Below are positions 1-8,061 of a stretch of DNA of 64,000 bases, piece after piece. The notes under the pieces were generated by a model, which was not told the DNA's origin, did not search any database, and saw only the letters and a program-made list of their open reading frames with translations. This stretch comes from Sneathia sanguinegens (GTDB lineage: Bacteria > Fusobacteriota > Fusobacteriia > Fusobacteriales > Leptotrichiaceae): NCBI RefSeq assembly GCF_042033325.1, contig NZ_CP160095.1. One strand, 5' to 3'. The position numbers and the translations under genes are program-made. Each line of letters starts with the position of its first letter. The first letter of the stretch is position 1.

Positions 1-507
1 AACCTTTTGAGTAGATGTTATGCTTTTACCTTCAACTTTTTCAGTTCCACCTAACTTTAATTCGTGAGTAGTGTTATATCCTAATGTAGCTTTGTTCTTT
101 ATTTCATAATTTGCATCTAATTCAGCTTTAATTTTTTCTGGAATATTGTATTCAGCTTTAACTGATGAATGGAAACCTTTTAATTCAGGGAATTCATATT
201 TAGCCCAAACTTTTGAACCATCATTTTTTTCTTTTAAAGTTTTGAACCCTTCAAATTGAGTAAAATCTTTTTTACCTAATTTAAATAATGTCAATTCTTT
301 TAATCCTAATTCAGTACCAAAACTAAATCCTGAATTTGCAACCTTAACTTCAGATTTTAATTTAGCAGAAGTCTTATTTTCAGTTAGCACTTCATTTACT
401 TTTTCAGCTTTCATTTCATTTTTTACTTCTAATTCAACTGTTCCTGTAGTAGCAGCTAATGAAGCAACACTTGCTATTAATGCAGTTAATAATAGTGATT
501 TTTTCAT
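1..507 (-). CDS. Outer-membrane-type beta-barrel protein, N-terminal part (runs off left edge)
   Basis: This is 169 open codons from an ATG at 507 to the window edge, with no stop, preceded by a good ribosome site (AAAGGAGA). The protein begins with a signal peptide (MKKSLLLTALIASVASLAA, cleavage likely before TTGTVE) and continues with alternating polar/hydrophobic segments rich in Lys, Glu and Thr, as in a beta-barrel. It is a clear paralogue of the next gene at 675-2216: both have a related signal peptide, a GFSFG motif followed by a K-x-L-x-LFK segment, and a WAK-x-x-x-PE segment in the same order. Function is unknown; a surface porin or adhesin-like outer-membrane protein is the best inference. 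The C-terminal part lies outside the window, so a lesion there cannot be excluded. Confidence 0.8.
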   Translation of the reverse strand, partial: MKKSLLLTALIASVASLAATTGTVELEVKNEMKAEKVNEVLTENKTSAKLKSEVKVANSGFSFGTELGLKELTLFKLGKKDFTQFEGFKTLKEKNDGSKVWAKYEFPELKGFHSSVKAEYNIPEKIKAELDANYEIKNKATLGYNTTHELKLGGTEKVEGKSITSTQKV

Positions 508-543
508 ATTGTATATCTCCTTTTCACGATATTTACTAAATAT

Positions 544-572
544 ATTATACCTCAAAAAACGAGGATTAGAAA
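544..572 (-). promoter_or_regulatory. Likely promoter of the left-edge outer-membrane gene
   Basis: On the minus strand a perfect -10 box TATAAT (544-549) lies about 35 bases upstream of the ATG at 507. At 17-base spacing the -35 region (567-572, TTTCTA) is poor. A small CCTC...GAGG hairpin lies in the spacer. The -10 is convincing; the -35 is not. Confidence 0.4.
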
Positions 573-648
573 GTGAATAATTAGTTTATCCTTAGTATTT
601 TTATTAACCAATTTATTTTATTATAAATTAAATGTAATAAAAACGGTA

Positions 649-674
649 TTTAACTAATTTAACTAATTTAACAA
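649..674. repeat. Short 9-bp tandem repeat after an outer-membrane gene
   Basis: TTTAACTAA is repeated in tandem, two full copies plus most of a third, directly beyond the stop codon of the gene at 675-2216 and between two paralogous genes. It looks like simple-sequence expansion; no function is evident. Confidence 0.6.
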
Positions 675-2216
675 TTACCATACATATTTAATATTTAATC
701 CACTCTTAACAACTTGAGTGTAATAAATTGATAATGCTGATTTCTTAACTGTGTCATTTCCATTTTTTTCTTCTTTAAAATTAATGAATTTGGCTGGTGC
801 ACTAACAAAACCAGTTAATGTTAAGCTTTTAACAGGTGTGTAAGCTACTGTTAATTTAGGTTCTACTTCAGCTGTAGTTAAGAAAAACTTATTGAATTGA
901 TCTGCTGTTGCTGCATTTTTTCTAGCGTTTTCATCCTTCAACATTTTAAATCCTTCTTTAACCTTAGTATAATCAAATTTATCTACTGAAGCAGATAATA
1001 CTAATTCAGGGCTTACAATTAATTTGTTCTTAACAGCATTTATGTTGTATTTAAGACCTAATTTAGTTTTCCAATATCCTAAAGTATTGCAATTATTTTT
1101 ATCTAAAATATTTTCACTTGTTGCAGCAAATACATTATTGAAATCTACATTCATACCAAATTTATTATTATATTTAACACCTAAAATAGCACCATATTTT
1201 AAATCGTGTATAGAATCATTACCAGAATTTTCAATTTTTTTAAAGTGTTGTATGAATAATTTACCTATTAAATTAGTTTTTGTATTTGCCTTATATGTAG
1301 CTTCTCCTATAACTGATTCTAGGTGTCTAACATCTTTTACTTTTTCAACATCTTTTTCTAACATGAAATCAAAATATTTAAGTTCAGTTGCACCAAATCT
1401 GTATTTGAAGTATGATCTTGCATCTAATGATAATTTATCAAAAGCATTGTAATATACTAAAGCTTGTCCACGAAGATTTTTAACAGCTTTTTCAGGTTCT
1501 TGACCATAGTCATGTTCTACACTGAATGAAAGCTTTGAGTTCTTGAACATAGGATGTGCAGTTTCAACTGATATAGTATGTTCAGATCTAATATCTTTGT
1601 CTGCTGTAAATTTTTCATTGGCATTAAAAGTAGTTTTAGTTAAGAATTTAAATGTATTTTCTTCATACATAGTCTTAAATTCAGCTTCTCCAGTAACTGG
1701 TACAACATATTTGTTGTCTTTATATTTAGCACCAACTTTTAATTTACCAGACATAATGAAGTTGTTATATTCAGGTAAAGTTAATTTTGCCCAAATATTT
1801 GAATTGTCATCAAAATCTGTTAAGTAATCTTTTAAAGATATAGTTTTATTATCATCAGCAAATTTAAATAATTTTAAATCTTTACCTTTAATATCAGCAC
1901 CAAAACTAAAACCAGTGTCTTTAATGTTTACTTGAGTTTTAACACCTAATTTTGTTTTATGTTCTTTTAAACCAAATTTTTGTTCATCTTTTTTTTCTGT
2001 TGGTTTTTTTTGATTTGGATCTTTTTTTCCTAAAACAGTAGTAGATTGAATAGCTACACCACTAGTTTTAGGTTTAGGTTTATTACTGTCATCAAGCAAT
2101 TTCTTCTCATAAGTTCCGAATTCAGTTTCATTTTCAATATATAATTCAACAAAACCAGTAGTTGAGGCTAAAGCAACTGAGGCTAGTAAAGTTGACAATA
2201 AAATTGTTTTTTTCAT
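675..2216 (-). CDS. Outer-membrane-type beta-barrel protein, complete (513 aa)
   Basis: The protein starts with a signal peptide (MKKTILLSTLLASVALAS). A Lys/Pro-rich stretch follows (about residues 44-85, with runs such as KKDPNQKKPTEKKDEQK) that the left-edge paralogue lacks. The remaining 430 residues alternate polar and hydrophobic positions with many aromatic residues, and the last strand ends in an aromatic residue (IKYVW), as expected for an outer-membrane barrel. It shares the GFSFG and WAK-x-x-x-PE motifs with the gene at 1-507, so the two are tandem duplicates. ATG start with a GGAGA ribosome site; a well-formed promoter lies 70-100 bases upstream. I recognise no named family; porin-like or adhesin-like surface function is inferred from architecture only. 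Confidence 0.8.
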   Translation of the reverse strand: MKKTILLSTLLASVALASTTGFVELYIENETEFGTYEKKLLDDSNKPKPKTSGVAIQSTTVLGKKDPNQKKPTEKKDEQKFGLKEHKTKLGVKTQVNIKDTGFSFGADIKGKDLKLFKFADDNKTISLKDYLTDFDDNSNIWAKLTLPEYNNFIMSGKLKVGAKYKDNKYVVPVTGEAEFKTMYEENTFKFLTKTTFNANEKFTADKDIRSEHTISVETAHPMFKNSKLSFSVEHDYGQEPEKAVKNLRGQALVYYNAFDKLSLDARSYFKYRFGATELKYFDFMLEKDVEKVKDVRHLESVIGEATYKANTKTNLIGKLFIQHFKKIENSGNDSIHDLKYGAILGVKYNNKFGMNVDFNNVFAATSENILDKNNCNTLGYWKTKLGLKYNINAVKNKLIVSPELVLSASVDKFDYTKVKEGFKMLKDENARKNAATADQFNKFFLTTAEVEPKLTVAYTPVKSLTLTGFVSAPAKFINFKEEKNGNDTVKKSALSIYYTQVVKSGLNIKYVW

Positions 2217-2290
2217 TATTTTTCTCCTTATCTAAAAATATATATTTACGAAAATTTTTAAAGCTGCTTTCTGCAACTGCATATATCTAT

Positions 2291-2319
2291 ATTTTAACCA
2301 AAAAAACACTTAAAGTAAA
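2291..2319 (-). promoter_or_regulatory. Promoter of the 513-aa outer-membrane protein gene
   Basis: Minus-strand -35 TTTACT (2314-2319), 17-base spacer, -10 TAAAAT (2291-2296). This predicts a leader of roughly 65-70 bases before the ATG at 2216. Confidence 0.6.
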
Positions 2320-2377
2320 GAGATTAAAGAATAATTTATTTTATTTTTTTAATAAAAGATAAAGAAGGGAGCAAACA

Positions 2378-2406
2378 TTGCAATTTGTTAATTGAGATGA
2401 TATAAT
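2378..2406 (+). promoter_or_regulatory. Promoter of the parvulin-type isomerase gene
   Basis: -35 TTGCAA (2378-2383), exactly 17 bases, then -10 TATAAT (2401-2406), 33 bases before the ATG at 2440 with a GGGAGG ribosome site. This is one of the strongest sigma-70-type promoters in the window. Confidence 0.75.
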
Positions 2407-2439
2407 TGATAACATAAATGAGAATTTTGGGAGGAAACA

Positions 2440-4230
2440 ATGGCACTTAGAAAATTTAGCAAATATATGAAAATAATGACAATATTAATAATAGTTTCAG
2501 CTGTCTTGTCTGCTGGATTTGCGGGATATCAATATTTAACAGCATATTTTCATAATAGAAAAGAAGTTTTGTGTGTAATCAATGGCGAAAAAGTGTATAA
2601 GCAAGACTATGAAAATGAATACAAAAATATTAAAGAAAATATAGAAAATGTATATCGTCAATATGGAAGAGAAAAAGATAAAGACTTTGTTAAAGTACCA
2701 GATAAAGTTGTTAAAGAAATGGCAATGGCATCTATTACTAATAGTACTTTATCAAAAGTTTTGGCACATAATTTAAAAATTGAAGTTAGTTCTGTAGATG
2801 TAAATGCAAAAATGACTGAAATAGAAAATAAATATGGTGGTAAGGAAACTTTATCTTTATTATTAGCACAAAAGGGAGCTACTATAGCTGATTTGAAAGC
2901 AAATATTAAAGATTCATTGATAGCTCAAAAAACAATTGAAAAATTCAAAGAAAAGATAAGACCTACAGATAAGCAATTAGCAGATTTGTATAATAGATTT
3001 AAATATACTGAATTTGATTCAAGACAATTTTCAGAAGTTAAAGATCAAGTAGAAGATATGTATTATAAGCAAAATCTTGATTATTTACTTAATTCTAGTG
3101 TAGAAGAACTATTTAATAAAGCAACAATTAAGACTAAGAATAAGGAAATAAAGGAATTATTTGATAATATAAAGAAGATTGAAGTTCAAGTTTCAGATGT
3201 TAAGGTTTCAAGAAAAGATATGTTAAACATGTATGTAACATTAGCAGTACAAAGTGAAAAAGGATATTCTGCTGATCTAGAAGCTAAGACTAATGAAGAA
3301 CAAAAGAAAGAAATTGAAAAATTAATTGAAAAAGAAAAAATTGCAAATGAACATGGAATAAAAGGTATGGCAGGTGTTACACCAATTAATAGAATACATA
3401 GTGCATTGCAAAACTATTATTACTACTTAGTTGATACATATAAACCAAGTGAAGAAGAAATGAAAGCATGGTTTGCAAAAAATAAAAGTAGATATGATAT
3501 AAAGAATACTGTAGCTGGTGAAATATTTGGTAAAGATTATAAAACATCAGAAATAGACTTGAAAAATACTGAAAACAAGGCTAAAGAATTAATGAAGACA
3601 ATAACAAAAGGTAATTTTGCAAGCAAAGCAAAAGAAAATTCAGATGATACTGGAACAAAGAAAGTCGGTGGAGAATTAGGTTGGGTTGATATAGATAGCT
3701 TAGTTAAGGAATTTAGAGTAGTTGAAGGTAAAAAAGCTGGAACTATAGTTGGACCTATAAAGACTGTTTATGGATATCATATTGTTTTAGTAGAAGATGT
3801 TGATGCAAAAAATTCTAAGAGGGTAAAATTAAGACATATACTTTTAAAACCAATTAGTTCAGAAGATACAAAAAATAAGGTAAAGAAAGAAGTTGTTGAT
3901 ATAGAAAATCAAATTAAAGCAGGTAAATTAACTTGGGAACAAATAACAACAGATAAGACACAAAAATATAGTGAATTTAATATAAGAGAACAATTTTCAT
4001 TAATAGAAAGAAATTCAGCACTACCTAAAGTAGGATATTCAAAAGAATTAATGGATGAATTATTCAAAATAAAAGTTGGTGAATTTTTAGAAAAAGATTT
4101 AGGAAATTGTTTTGTAATAATACAAAAAACACAAGAAATTCCATATAAAGAAGCAAAATTTGATGATCTTAAAGATAGAATTAGGGTAGAAATGGGATTC
4201 AAATATGCTGATAGCGAATTAGGTAAATAG
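2440..4230 (+). CDS. Membrane-anchored peptidyl-prolyl isomerase, SurA/PpiD type
   Basis: The 596-aa protein has one N-terminal transmembrane segment (about residues 11-35), then a long helical SurA-N-like region beginning with a typical INGEKVYKQDYENEY segment. A parvulin domain follows at about 360-455, with the family hallmarks GGELGW and GPIKTVYGYHIVLVED. A second, degenerate rotamase-like region at about 462-580 opens with KLRHILLK. This is the architecture of PpiD, an inner-membrane-tethered folding factor facing the periplasm that helps exported proteins, including outer-membrane barrels. The adjacent barrel genes fit that role but are on the opposite strand. Strong promoter upstream, strong terminator downstream, so it is probably transcribed alone. 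Catalytic activity of the second domain is doubtful. Confidence 0.85.
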   Translation: MALRKFSKYMKIMTILIIVSAVLSAGFAGYQYLTAYFHNRKEVLCVINGEKVYKQDYENEYKNIKENIENVYRQYGREKDKDFVKVPDKVVKEMAMASITNSTLSKVLAHNLKIEVSSVDVNAKMTEIENKYGGKETLSLLLAQKGATIADLKANIKDSLIAQKTIEKFKEKIRPTDKQLADLYNRFKYTEFDSRQFSEVKDQVEDMYYKQNLDYLLNSSVEELFNKATIKTKNKEIKELFDNIKKIEVQVSDVKVSRKDMLNMYVTLAVQSEKGYSADLEAKTNEEQKKEIEKLIEKEKIANEHGIKGMAGVTPINRIHSALQNYYYYLVDTYKPSEEEMKAWFAKNKSRYDIKNTVAGEIFGKDYKTSEIDLKNTENKAKELMKTITKGNFASKAKENSDDTGTKKVGGELGWVDIDSLVKEFRVVEGKKAGTIVGPIKTVYGYHIVLVEDVDAKNSKRVKLRHILLKPISSEDTKNKVKKEVVDIENQIKAGKLTWEQITTDKTQKYSEFNIREQFSLIERNSALPKVGYSKELMDELFKIKVGEFLEKDLGNCFVIIQKTQEIPYKEAKFDDLKDRIRVEMGFKYADSELGK

Positions 4231-4256
4231 AAAATGCTCGAAAGAGCATTTTTTTA
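4231..4256 (+). terminator. Rho-independent terminator after the isomerase gene
   Basis: Perfect stem AATGCTC / GAGCATT around a GAAA loop, followed by a run of T. It begins right after the stop codon at 4230. Confidence 0.9.
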
Positions 4257-4285
4257 TGGAGAACTATTTGAAAATATAGTATAAT
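4257..4285 (+). promoter_or_regulatory. Likely promoter of the dpp-like ABC operon
   Basis: -10 TATAAT at 4280-4285; at 17-base spacing the -35 is TGGAGA (4257-4262), four of six consensus positions, directly downstream of the terminator. Confidence 0.45.
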
Positions 4286-4316
4286 AAGTATATTAAATTT
4301 GAAAAGAGGCATCGGC

Positions 4317-5237
4317 ATGTATTATCTAAAAAAAATAATAAAGGGAATATTCAGTATTTATATAATAACAACAATATCATTTTTTTTGATATCGATAATA
4401 CCAGGCAATCCTGCAACAGTAATTCTGGGTGTTGACGCTTCTCAAGATAGGATAGATGCATTTATAAGAAACTTTGGTTTAGATAAACCATTGGGAATAA
4501 GATATGTTCTGTGGTTAAAAAAAGTTTTACATGGTGATATGGGTATATCATTAAAATTACAAATACCTGTAAAAGAATTGATTTTAGATAAATTACCCAT
4601 AACAATATTAACCAGTCTTATAACTTTGCTTATAATCTTTATAGTGTCTATACCTTTATCTTTTTATTTAAATAAAATAAAAGATGAAAAAATAATAAAA
4701 AGATGGAATAAAATTTTGGCACTAACTATATCTATACCTTCATTTTGGTTAGCTATTTTAATAATTTATGTATTCAGTGTAGTTTTAAAAGTGGCTCAAT
4801 TAAGTTATGATGATAGTATTTTTTCTCTATTTATTCCTTGTCTAATAATTTCATTATCAAAAATAGGACAATTAACATATAATTTGAAAAAAAATTTATA
4901 TCACGAAACTAGAGAAGAATATATAAAATATCTATATTCAAATGGAATGAAACTTAAATATCTTAATATGTATGTTTTAAAAAATGCAATTTTACCAGTG
5001 ATACCATTAATAGGTCTAATGTTAATTGACTTAATAACAGGAGTTGTAATTATAGAACAAATTTTTGCTATACCGGGTATAGGAAGATTATTGCTACTTT
5101 CTGTATATACAAGGGATATTCCTTTATTACAAGGCTTAATAATTTATACTTCAACAGCTGTAATTGCCATTAATGTAGTCATAGATATACTTTATGGACT
5201 TTTAGACAAGAGAATAGTGCTAGGTGATAAAAAATGA
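4317..5237 (+). CDS. Peptide/nickel-type ABC transporter permease (DppB/NikB family)
   Basis: I place the start at the ATG at 4317, 6 codons inside a longer frame that opens with TTG at 4299, because the ribosome site AAGAGG lies just upstream of 4317. The 306-aa product begins MYYLKKIIKGIFSIY and has about six membrane helices. It has the N-terminal IPGNPA segment followed by an LD-x-P-L region, typical of DppB/OppB permeases, and the conserved coupling-helix region near LKNAILPVIPLIGL. It overlaps the next gene by 4 bases (ATGA). With the following permease and ATPase it forms a transporter for peptides or nickel-type ligands; no substrate-binding protein is encoded beside it. Confidence 0.85.
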   Translation: MYYLKKIIKGIFSIYIITTISFFLISIIPGNPATVILGVDASQDRIDAFIRNFGLDKPLGIRYVLWLKKVLHGDMGISLKLQIPVKELILDKLPITILTSLITLLIIFIVSIPLSFYLNKIKDEKIIKRWNKILALTISIPSFWLAILIIYVFSVVLKVAQLSYDDSIFSLFIPCLIISLSKIGQLTYNLKKNLYHETREEYIKYLYSNGMKLKYLNMYVLKNAILPVIPLIGLMLIDLITGVVIIEQIFAIPGIGRLLLLSVYTRDIPLLQGLIIYTSTAVIAINVVIDILYGLLDKRIVLGDKK

Positions 5238-6001
5238 AAAAATTAAAATACATACTTTTTCTTATTCCAATAATTTTTTTAAGAAATCCTTATACAATAT
5301 CTGATAGTAAAATTTTATTAGCACCAAGTTTTAGAAATATATTAGGTACAGATAATTTAGGAAGAGATATTTATACGAGATTATTAATAGGAACTTGTAA
5401 TACACTTTTGATAGTTTTAATATCTATTGTACTTGCTAGTCTTTTAGGGATTTTATTAGGAGCAATATCTGGGTATTATTCAGGAACCTTAGATAATATC
5501 ATTCAAATGTTTATAGAAATAATATTATCTATACCTTCAATTTTAATAGCAATTTCAGTGATTGTTATAATAGGAGTAGGGTATAAGGCACTAATTTTGG
5601 CAATAATGTTAATGTATTTACCTTCAATAACAAATTATTCAAGAGGACTTTTTATTAAAGAAAAAGATAAGGAATATATAATAGCTGCAAAGACATATGG
5701 AGTTAAAAGTTTTAGGATAATAACAAGGCATATATTACCTAATATTGCAAAATACATATTTTTGAACTTTGAAATTAATTTTTCAAAGGCAATTTTAACT
5801 GAAGCAGGACTTGGTTTTTTAGGTATAGGAATAGATCCTTCTATACCAACACTAGGAAATATGCTAAATAGCTCTCAAACATATTTTTTAACAGCTCCTT
5901 GGTTTCCACTATTTCCTGGTCTGACTATAATATACATAGTCTATTTGGTTAATAATTTTAGTTTGAAAAAAGGAAAAAAACATGGAAGAATTAGAAATTG
6001 A
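5234..6001 (+). CDS. Peptide/nickel-type ABC transporter permease (DppC/NikC family)
   Basis: This 255-aa permease partners the preceding one. It shows the DppC hallmark LGTDNLGRDIYTRLLIGT near residue 37, about five to six membrane segments, and the coupling loop region around AAKTYGVKSFRIITRHILPNI (EAA-like motif) near 155-175. It is shorter than most DppC proteins because the N-terminal cytoplasmic extension is almost absent. Start overlaps the upstream stop by 4 bases; its own 3' end overlaps the ATPase gene by 20 bases, implying translational coupling. Confidence 0.85.
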   Translation: MKKLKYILFLIPIIFLRNPYTISDSKILLAPSFRNILGTDNLGRDIYTRLLIGTCNTLLIVLISIVLASLLGILLGAISGYYSGTLDNIIQMFIEIILSIPSILIAISVIVIIGVGYKALILAIMLMYLPSITNYSRGLFIKEKDKEYIIAAKTYGVKSFRIITRHILPNIAKYIFLNFEINFSKAILTEAGLGFLGIGIDPSIPTLGNMLNSSQTYFLTAPWFPLFPGLTIIYIVYLVNNFSLKKGKKHGRIRN

Positions 6002-6704
6002 AAATTTGAATGTTACAATAGATTCAGAACATTTACTTAAAAATATTTGTATAAAGATTAATAAAAATGAAGTTGTAGGAATATTGGGAGAATCTGGTAG
6101 TGGAAAAACACTAACAACAAAATTTATGTTAAATATTTTACCAGAAAAAGCTATTGTAAGTTATGATAAATATATTAAAAATACAAGTATAGGTGCAATA
6201 TTTCAAAATGCCTTTATAGTTTTTAATCCGACTATTAAACTTGGTAGACAATTGAAACATTTATACAAATCACACTATAATACTTTAAAGGGTTTTGATG
6301 AAAAAATAGAAGAAATATTTAAACAAGTTGGCTTAGATAAAAAAGATTTTTTAAAAAAATATTCTTTTGAATGTAGTGGTGGAGAAAGGCAAAGATTAGC
6401 TATAGCAGGAGCTTTGATAGGTAATCCTGGTATTTTAATAGCTGATGAAGTGACTACAGCTCTTGATACGGATACCAAAAATGAAGTTCTCAATTTGTTA
6501 AATAAGATTAGAGAAAAAACTTCTATCATATATATTTCACATGAAGTTAATACAATGAGAAATTTTGTAGATAGAATTTATGTGGTATATAAGGGTGAAA
6601 TTATTGAAGAAAATAGTACAAAAGAGATTTTTGAAAATCCAAAACAAGAATATACGAAAAAATTAGTAGAATTAGCTAATAAATATAGCGATGATTTAAA
6701 TTGA
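5982..6704 (+). CDS. ABC transporter ATP-binding protein (DppD/NikD family, short form)
   Basis: The 240-aa ATPase has Walker A GESGSGKT (about residue 36), Q-loop with FQNAF, signature CSGGERQR (about 133), Walker B ILIADE, and the switch histidine in ISHEV. It is about 80 residues shorter than OppD/DppD proteins and lacks their C-terminal oligopeptide-specific domain, which resembles NikD-type subunits. Only one ATPase is present in this operon, so the pump is either a homodimer of this subunit or borrows a partner such as the OppD/OppF pair encoded at 30833-32862. The start lies within the permease gene, preceded by AAAGGA. uppP follows after 14 bases. Confidence 0.85.
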   Translation: MEELEIENLNVTIDSEHLLKNICIKINKNEVVGILGESGSGKTLTTKFMLNILPEKAIVSYDKYIKNTSIGAIFQNAFIVFNPTIKLGRQLKHLYKSHYNTLKGFDEKIEEIFKQVGLDKKDFLKKYSFECSGGERQRLAIAGALIGNPGILIADEVTTALDTDTKNEVLNLLNKIREKTSIIYISHEVNTMRNFVDRIYVVYKGEIIEENSTKEIFENPKQEYTKKLVELANKYSDDLN

Positions 6705-6718
6705 AAAAGGAGAAATAG

Positions 6719-7492
6719 ATGTTTTTACAAATAATAAAAGTATTGATTTTAAGCTTTATAGAAGGATTAACAGAATTTATACCTGTTAGTAGTACAGGGC
6801 ATATGATATTAATAGAACATTTTTTGAAATTATCAACTAATAAAAATTTTGTTAATTCTTTTGAAATAATTATACAACTAGGTGCTATTTTATCCGTAGT
6901 AATATATTTCAGAAAAAAAATATTTCCTATAAATATTTGTTTGTGGACAAAGATAATAATAGCAATGTTGCCTGCAGCTGTAATAGGAGTTTTAGCAGAC
7001 GACTTTATAGATGCTCATTTATTCAATGTATATGTTGTGGTAGCAATGCTAATAATTTATGGAGTAATTTTAATATTTTTGGAAAAAATTACAAAGAATA
7101 AAAAAATTGAAAATTTAACACAAATTTCATATAAAAAAGCATTTATTATAGGTTTATTTCAATGTTTAGCAATGATACCTGGAACTTCAAGATCTGCTGC
7201 TACTATAATGGGAGCAATGTTAATGGGAATTTCAAGAATAGCAGCAACTGAGTTTTCATTCTTCTTGGCAATTCCAACAATGTTAGGTGCGACTGCTTTA
7301 AAATTATTGAAAATTAAAAGTATGGGAGCAATGGAATTATCATTAATAGCCTTAGGTTTTGTTCTTTCCTTTATATTTGCCTATATATTCATTGCTATAT
7401 TTATGGATTATATAAAAAAGCACAATTTTAAAATATTTGGATATTATAGAATAATTCTTGGAATAATTGTTGCAATAATATTAGTTAGATAG
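6719..7492 (+). CDS. uppP: Undecaprenyl-diphosphatase (UppP/BacA)
   Basis: The 257-aa integral membrane protein dephosphorylates undecaprenyl diphosphate so the lipid carrier can be reused in peptidoglycan synthesis. The two catalytic motifs of the family are present: EFIPVSSTGHMIL near residue 20 (glutamate- and serine-rich motif) and PGTSRSAATIMGAML near 155-170. About eight membrane helices are expected, the usual number. ATG start with AAAGGAG ribosome site. It sits between the short ABC operon and a run of genes leading into the cell-wall cluster, so its placement with mur genes is functionally consistent. Confidence 0.95.
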   Translation: MFLQIIKVLILSFIEGLTEFIPVSSTGHMILIEHFLKLSTNKNFVNSFEIIIQLGAILSVVIYFRKKIFPINICLWTKIIIAMLPAAVIGVLADDFIDAHLFNVYVVVAMLIIYGVILIFLEKITKNKKIENLTQISYKKAFIIGLFQCLAMIPGTSRSAATIMGAMLMGISRIAATEFSFFLAIPTMLGATALKLLKIKSMGAMELSLIALGFVLSFIFAYIFIAIFMDYIKKHNFKIFGYYRIILGIIVAIILVR

Positions 7493-7510
7493 GTGAATGA
7501 TAGGTAGAAT

Positions 7511-8023
7511 ATGAAAAAAATAATATTTGCAATACTTTGTATAGTTGGTGTTATCTATATTTCTAAATATCTTGATATAATAAATCCAAGTGATACTTCA
7601 GAAAAAGTAGAAATAAATGAAAATGTTGTATATAAGGAATATAACACTCAAAAAAAGAAAAGTATAAATGATATAAGCTATTCTGATATGAAGTCAGTAG
7701 GTATATCAAAGAAAAAAATGGATAAATTTATGTTGTATAAAGATTATATGGGAGCTATAGAAAAACTTGAAGATCTTAATGTTATCCCCAGAGTTAGTGA
7801 TGAGGATATAGCAAAATTAAACAAGATATATATAAATTCCAAAAATGTTAGTTATAAGGAACATAATATAAATAAGGCGACAGAAATGGAACTTAAATTT
7901 TTAGGCTTGAGTAATAGTAGCATAAAGAAAATAAAGAAAAAAGGTAAAATAAAAAATATGTTTGAATTAAAAGAGCTTATTAATTCAGATTATAACAATA
8001 TAAAGGGTGCTATTACTTTTTAA
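7511..8023 (+). CDS. Membrane-anchored protein with two ComEA-like helix-hairpin-helix units
   Basis: The 170-aa protein has an N-terminal membrane anchor (KKIIFAILCIVGVIYIS), a charged linker, then two similar helical units. The second (about 115-160) reads HNINKATEMELKFLGLSNSS, closely matching the NIN-x-A-x-x-x-EL-x-x-L-x-G pattern of ComEA-type helix-hairpin-helix repeats. The first (about 52-105, INDISYSDMKSVGISKKKM...) is a weaker copy. The usual glycine-rich hairpin (GIG) is degenerate in both. ComEA binds DNA at the cell surface during natural uptake; whether this degenerate protein binds DNA is unknown. Ribosome site is modest (TAGGTAG). Confidence 0.6.
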   Translation: MKKIIFAILCIVGVIYISKYLDIINPSDTSEKVEINENVVYKEYNTQKKKSINDISYSDMKSVGISKKKMDKFMLYKDYMGAIEKLEDLNVIPRVSDEDIAKLNKIYINSKNVSYKEHNINKATEMELKFLGLSNSSIKKIKKKGKIKNMFELKELINSDYNNIKGAITF

Positions 8024-8045
8024 AAAGCATTAATTATGGTATAAT
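8017..8045 (+). promoter_or_regulatory. Possible extended -10 promoter before the lipase-like gene
   Basis: A TGGTATAAT extended -10 (TATAAT at 8040-8045) lies 16 bases before the ATG at 8062. At 17-base spacing the -35 (TTTTTA, 8017-8022) is weak, which an extended -10 can tolerate. Confidence 0.4.
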
Positions 8046-8061
8046 ACAGTTTGGAGTAATT

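Noticed and set aside
649..674. 9-bp repeats as an iteron origin or CRISPR
   Set aside because: Under three copies, no spacers, no DnaA boxes or replication genes nearby; it is a simple-sequence tract.
1024..1827. Open frames on the plus strand within the barrel gene
   Set aside because: They are antisense to a gene with a signal peptide, good ribosome site and promoter; no ribosome site or family features of their own.
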